This document shows positions 63,065 to 64,000 of a stretch of 64,000 nt of DNA, piece by piece. Source of the stretch: Saprospiraceae bacterium (GTDB taxonomy: Bacteria; Bacteroidota; Bacteroidia; Chitinophagales; Saprospiraceae); assembly GCA_041392805.1 (NCBI GenBank), contig JAWKLJ010000001.1, forward strand, positions 2,294,001 to 2,358,000, in the 5' to 3' direction. Within the stretch, counting starts at the first letter, position 1; every line of letters starts with the position of its first letter. The translations under genes and the position numbers were made by a program. The notes beneath the pieces are model-generated. The model worked only from the letters and a program-made list of their open reading frames with translations, did no database searches and was not told the DNA's origin.

Positions 63065-63646
63065 TTAATAATTCTCAGGTTTAAAAACCTGCAAGGCTTT
63101 GGCCAATTTTTTCAAAGCATAATACAAACGCGACTTTACGGTGCCCTCCGGACAGTCTAATATGTCACTTATCTCCTTGATACTTTTATCTTCCAGGTAA
63201 CGCAAAACAAAACACTGCCGATGTTCTTCCGACAATTGGAGGAGCGCCGCATTTAATTCCTGCTTGAAATACTTCCGATCACTACATTCAAAGATGGTAC
63301 TGGCTTCAGAAGACAAATCTAATGGCAAGTCCGCGGTTAGCTCGGGTTGTCGGGAATGGCGTCTATACTCATTTTTCACCATATTGGCAGCTACCTGATA
63401 AAGCCAACTGGAAAAATGTCGATTGGTATCATACAAATGTGGCTTATTGACTATTTTCAGAAACAACTCCTGGGTAAAATCCTCTGCTTTTTGTTGCTCC
63501 TGCCACAACATTCGATAAAAGTAGCGGTGCATTTTTTCCGCATATCGATCATACAACACGGCAAAGGCACGCTCATTGCCCTCGGCAATCAAGCACATTA
63601 GCCTTTCATCAGAATGGCTTTGGTATGAGGAGCGAAATCTTAGCAT
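63065..63646 (-). CDS. RNA polymerase sigma factor, ECF type
   Basis: A 193-residue sigma-70 family protein with region 2 (YDRYAEKMHRYFYRM, AEDFTQELFLKI, then SSWLYQVAANMVKNEYRR) and region 4 (LSEEHRQCFVLRYLEDKSIKEISDILDCPEGTVKSRLY in pieces), including a typical recognition helix TVKSRLYYALKKL. It probably controls its own operon and unknown targets. It is the first of two genes with the anti-sigma-like protein at 62384-63043. Confidence 0.88.
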   Translation of the reverse strand: MLRFRSSYQSHSDERLMCLIAEGNERAFAVLYDRYAEKMHRYFYRMLWQEQQKAEDFTQELFLKIVNKPHLYDTNRHFSSWLYQVAANMVKNEYRRHSRQPELTADLPLDLSSEASTIFECSDRKYFKQELNAALLQLSEEHRQCFVLRYLEDKSIKEISDILDCPEGTVKSRLYYALKKLAKALQVFKPENY

Positions 63647-63768
63647 ATGCTATACAACAGGCAGCCTTTTGTTGTTTTTGATAGGTTGTTCCATCTTTCA
63701 CTTGCGCCACTTAGGCACGCTGTCTTTGACATTTATACACCTTATTTTGTCTGGGGTTCAATCTACTT

Positions 63769-63999
63769 TTATTTTTTTTGAAGTGTATCTTGAAACGGAA
63801 TAGTATCCTTTGTTATATCTATCGAGTCATTTGGCTCTTTGGTGGGTTTATCAAGTGGGCCAAGACTTTTGTTTCCAGTGTTTTCATCCCCTTTGAAAAA
63901 GGAAGGCATTAATACATAGGAAAGACTGGCAACCAGCATTAAGCTCAATAAGGTGGATAAGGTTCGGCTACTGCTTTTGCGTCGAGGCTGAGGGAGGGG
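63769..63999 (-). CDS. C-terminal part of a membrane protein (partial)
   Basis: A minus-strand frame enters from the right edge and runs 76 codons to a TAA at 63769-63771. It encodes a basic stretch (PRRKSSSR), one hydrophobic segment (LSLMLVASLSYVLMP) and a polar tail rich in Asp, Thr and Lys (DKPTKEPNDSIDI). It ends about 120 bases before the ECF sigma gene and is on the same strand, so it may belong to the same unit. The family is not identifiable from this fragment. Confidence 0.5.
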   Translation of the reverse strand, partial: PLPQPRRKSSSRTLSTLLSLMLVASLSYVLMPSFFKGDENTGNKSLGPLDKPTKEPNDSIDITKDTIPFQDTLQKK

Positions 64000-64000
64000 G

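Noticed and set aside
31200..63646. Integrative element or prophage island
   Set aside because: No integrase, phage gene, tRNA target or direct-repeat ends were found; only one IS element is present.

Overview
The window looks like part of a Bacteroidota chromosome, most likely from the Saprospiraceae (Lewinella/Haliscomenobacter-like). The reasons are AT-rich intergenic DNA with TAnnTTTG-type promoter boxes, no obvious Shine-Dalgarno sites, type IX secretion (T9SS) sorting tails, a PorP/SprF-like protein, a SprE/PorW-like lipoprotein, and many large secreted repeat proteins. Assignment rests on protein families only; no rRNA, tRNA or CRISPR array was seen.

Left part (1-31 kb), mostly housekeeping. 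It holds an Mla-type lipid ABC transporter pair (150-1676, minus), an SDR oxidoreductase, an NRDE protein overlapping an ATP-grasp enzyme, and an unknown protein. A 2-kb stretch without a large gene (5453-7418) contains a probable structured small RNA on the minus strand with its own promoter and terminator, a palindromic repeat and a 59-codon ORF. Then come an unknown helical-repeat protein, a T9SS tail fragment and a T9SS type B protein of mosaic base composition, a Na+/H+-type antiporter, a lipoprotein, a TIGR01777 epimerase, a HAD-like protein, an M23 peptidase, the SprE/PorW-like T9SS lipoprotein, a 5'-nucleotidase-like lipoprotein, a heavy-metal-associated domain protein, an aldo/keto reductase, an 82-bp tandem array and a molybdopterin oxidoreductase.

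Right part (27.6-64 kb), a protease-rich accessory island. A TPR-CHAT protease is divergent from an ECF sigma factor / membrane anti-sigma / exported protein operon. Next are a caspase-fold protein lacking the catalytic His, three tandem subtilisin-like (S8) genes (the first frameshifted, with an IS4-like element between the first and second), and a lipoprotein combining a Kazal domain with a stand-alone S8-propeptide-like domain. These are followed by a trypsin-like T9SS protease, a papain-like protease directly joined to a caspase with a propeller-like front, a 2,887-residue FG-GAP/SprB-repeat surface protein, its likely SprF partner, an OmpA-family protein and a second ECF sigma/anti-sigma pair.

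Reading of the island: it could be a secreted proteolysis and surface-adhesion module with built-in protease inhibitors (the S8 propeptides and the free Kazal/I9 lipoprotein), controlled by membrane anti-sigma factors that caspase/CHAT proteases might cut. The gene content is seen; the regulatory link is inference. Several families of palindromic or dispersed repeats (near 6.7, 15.9, 21.8, 34.6, 34.8, 42.2, 46.1 and 59.9 kb) lie between the genes, two of them as inverted pairs inside the island.
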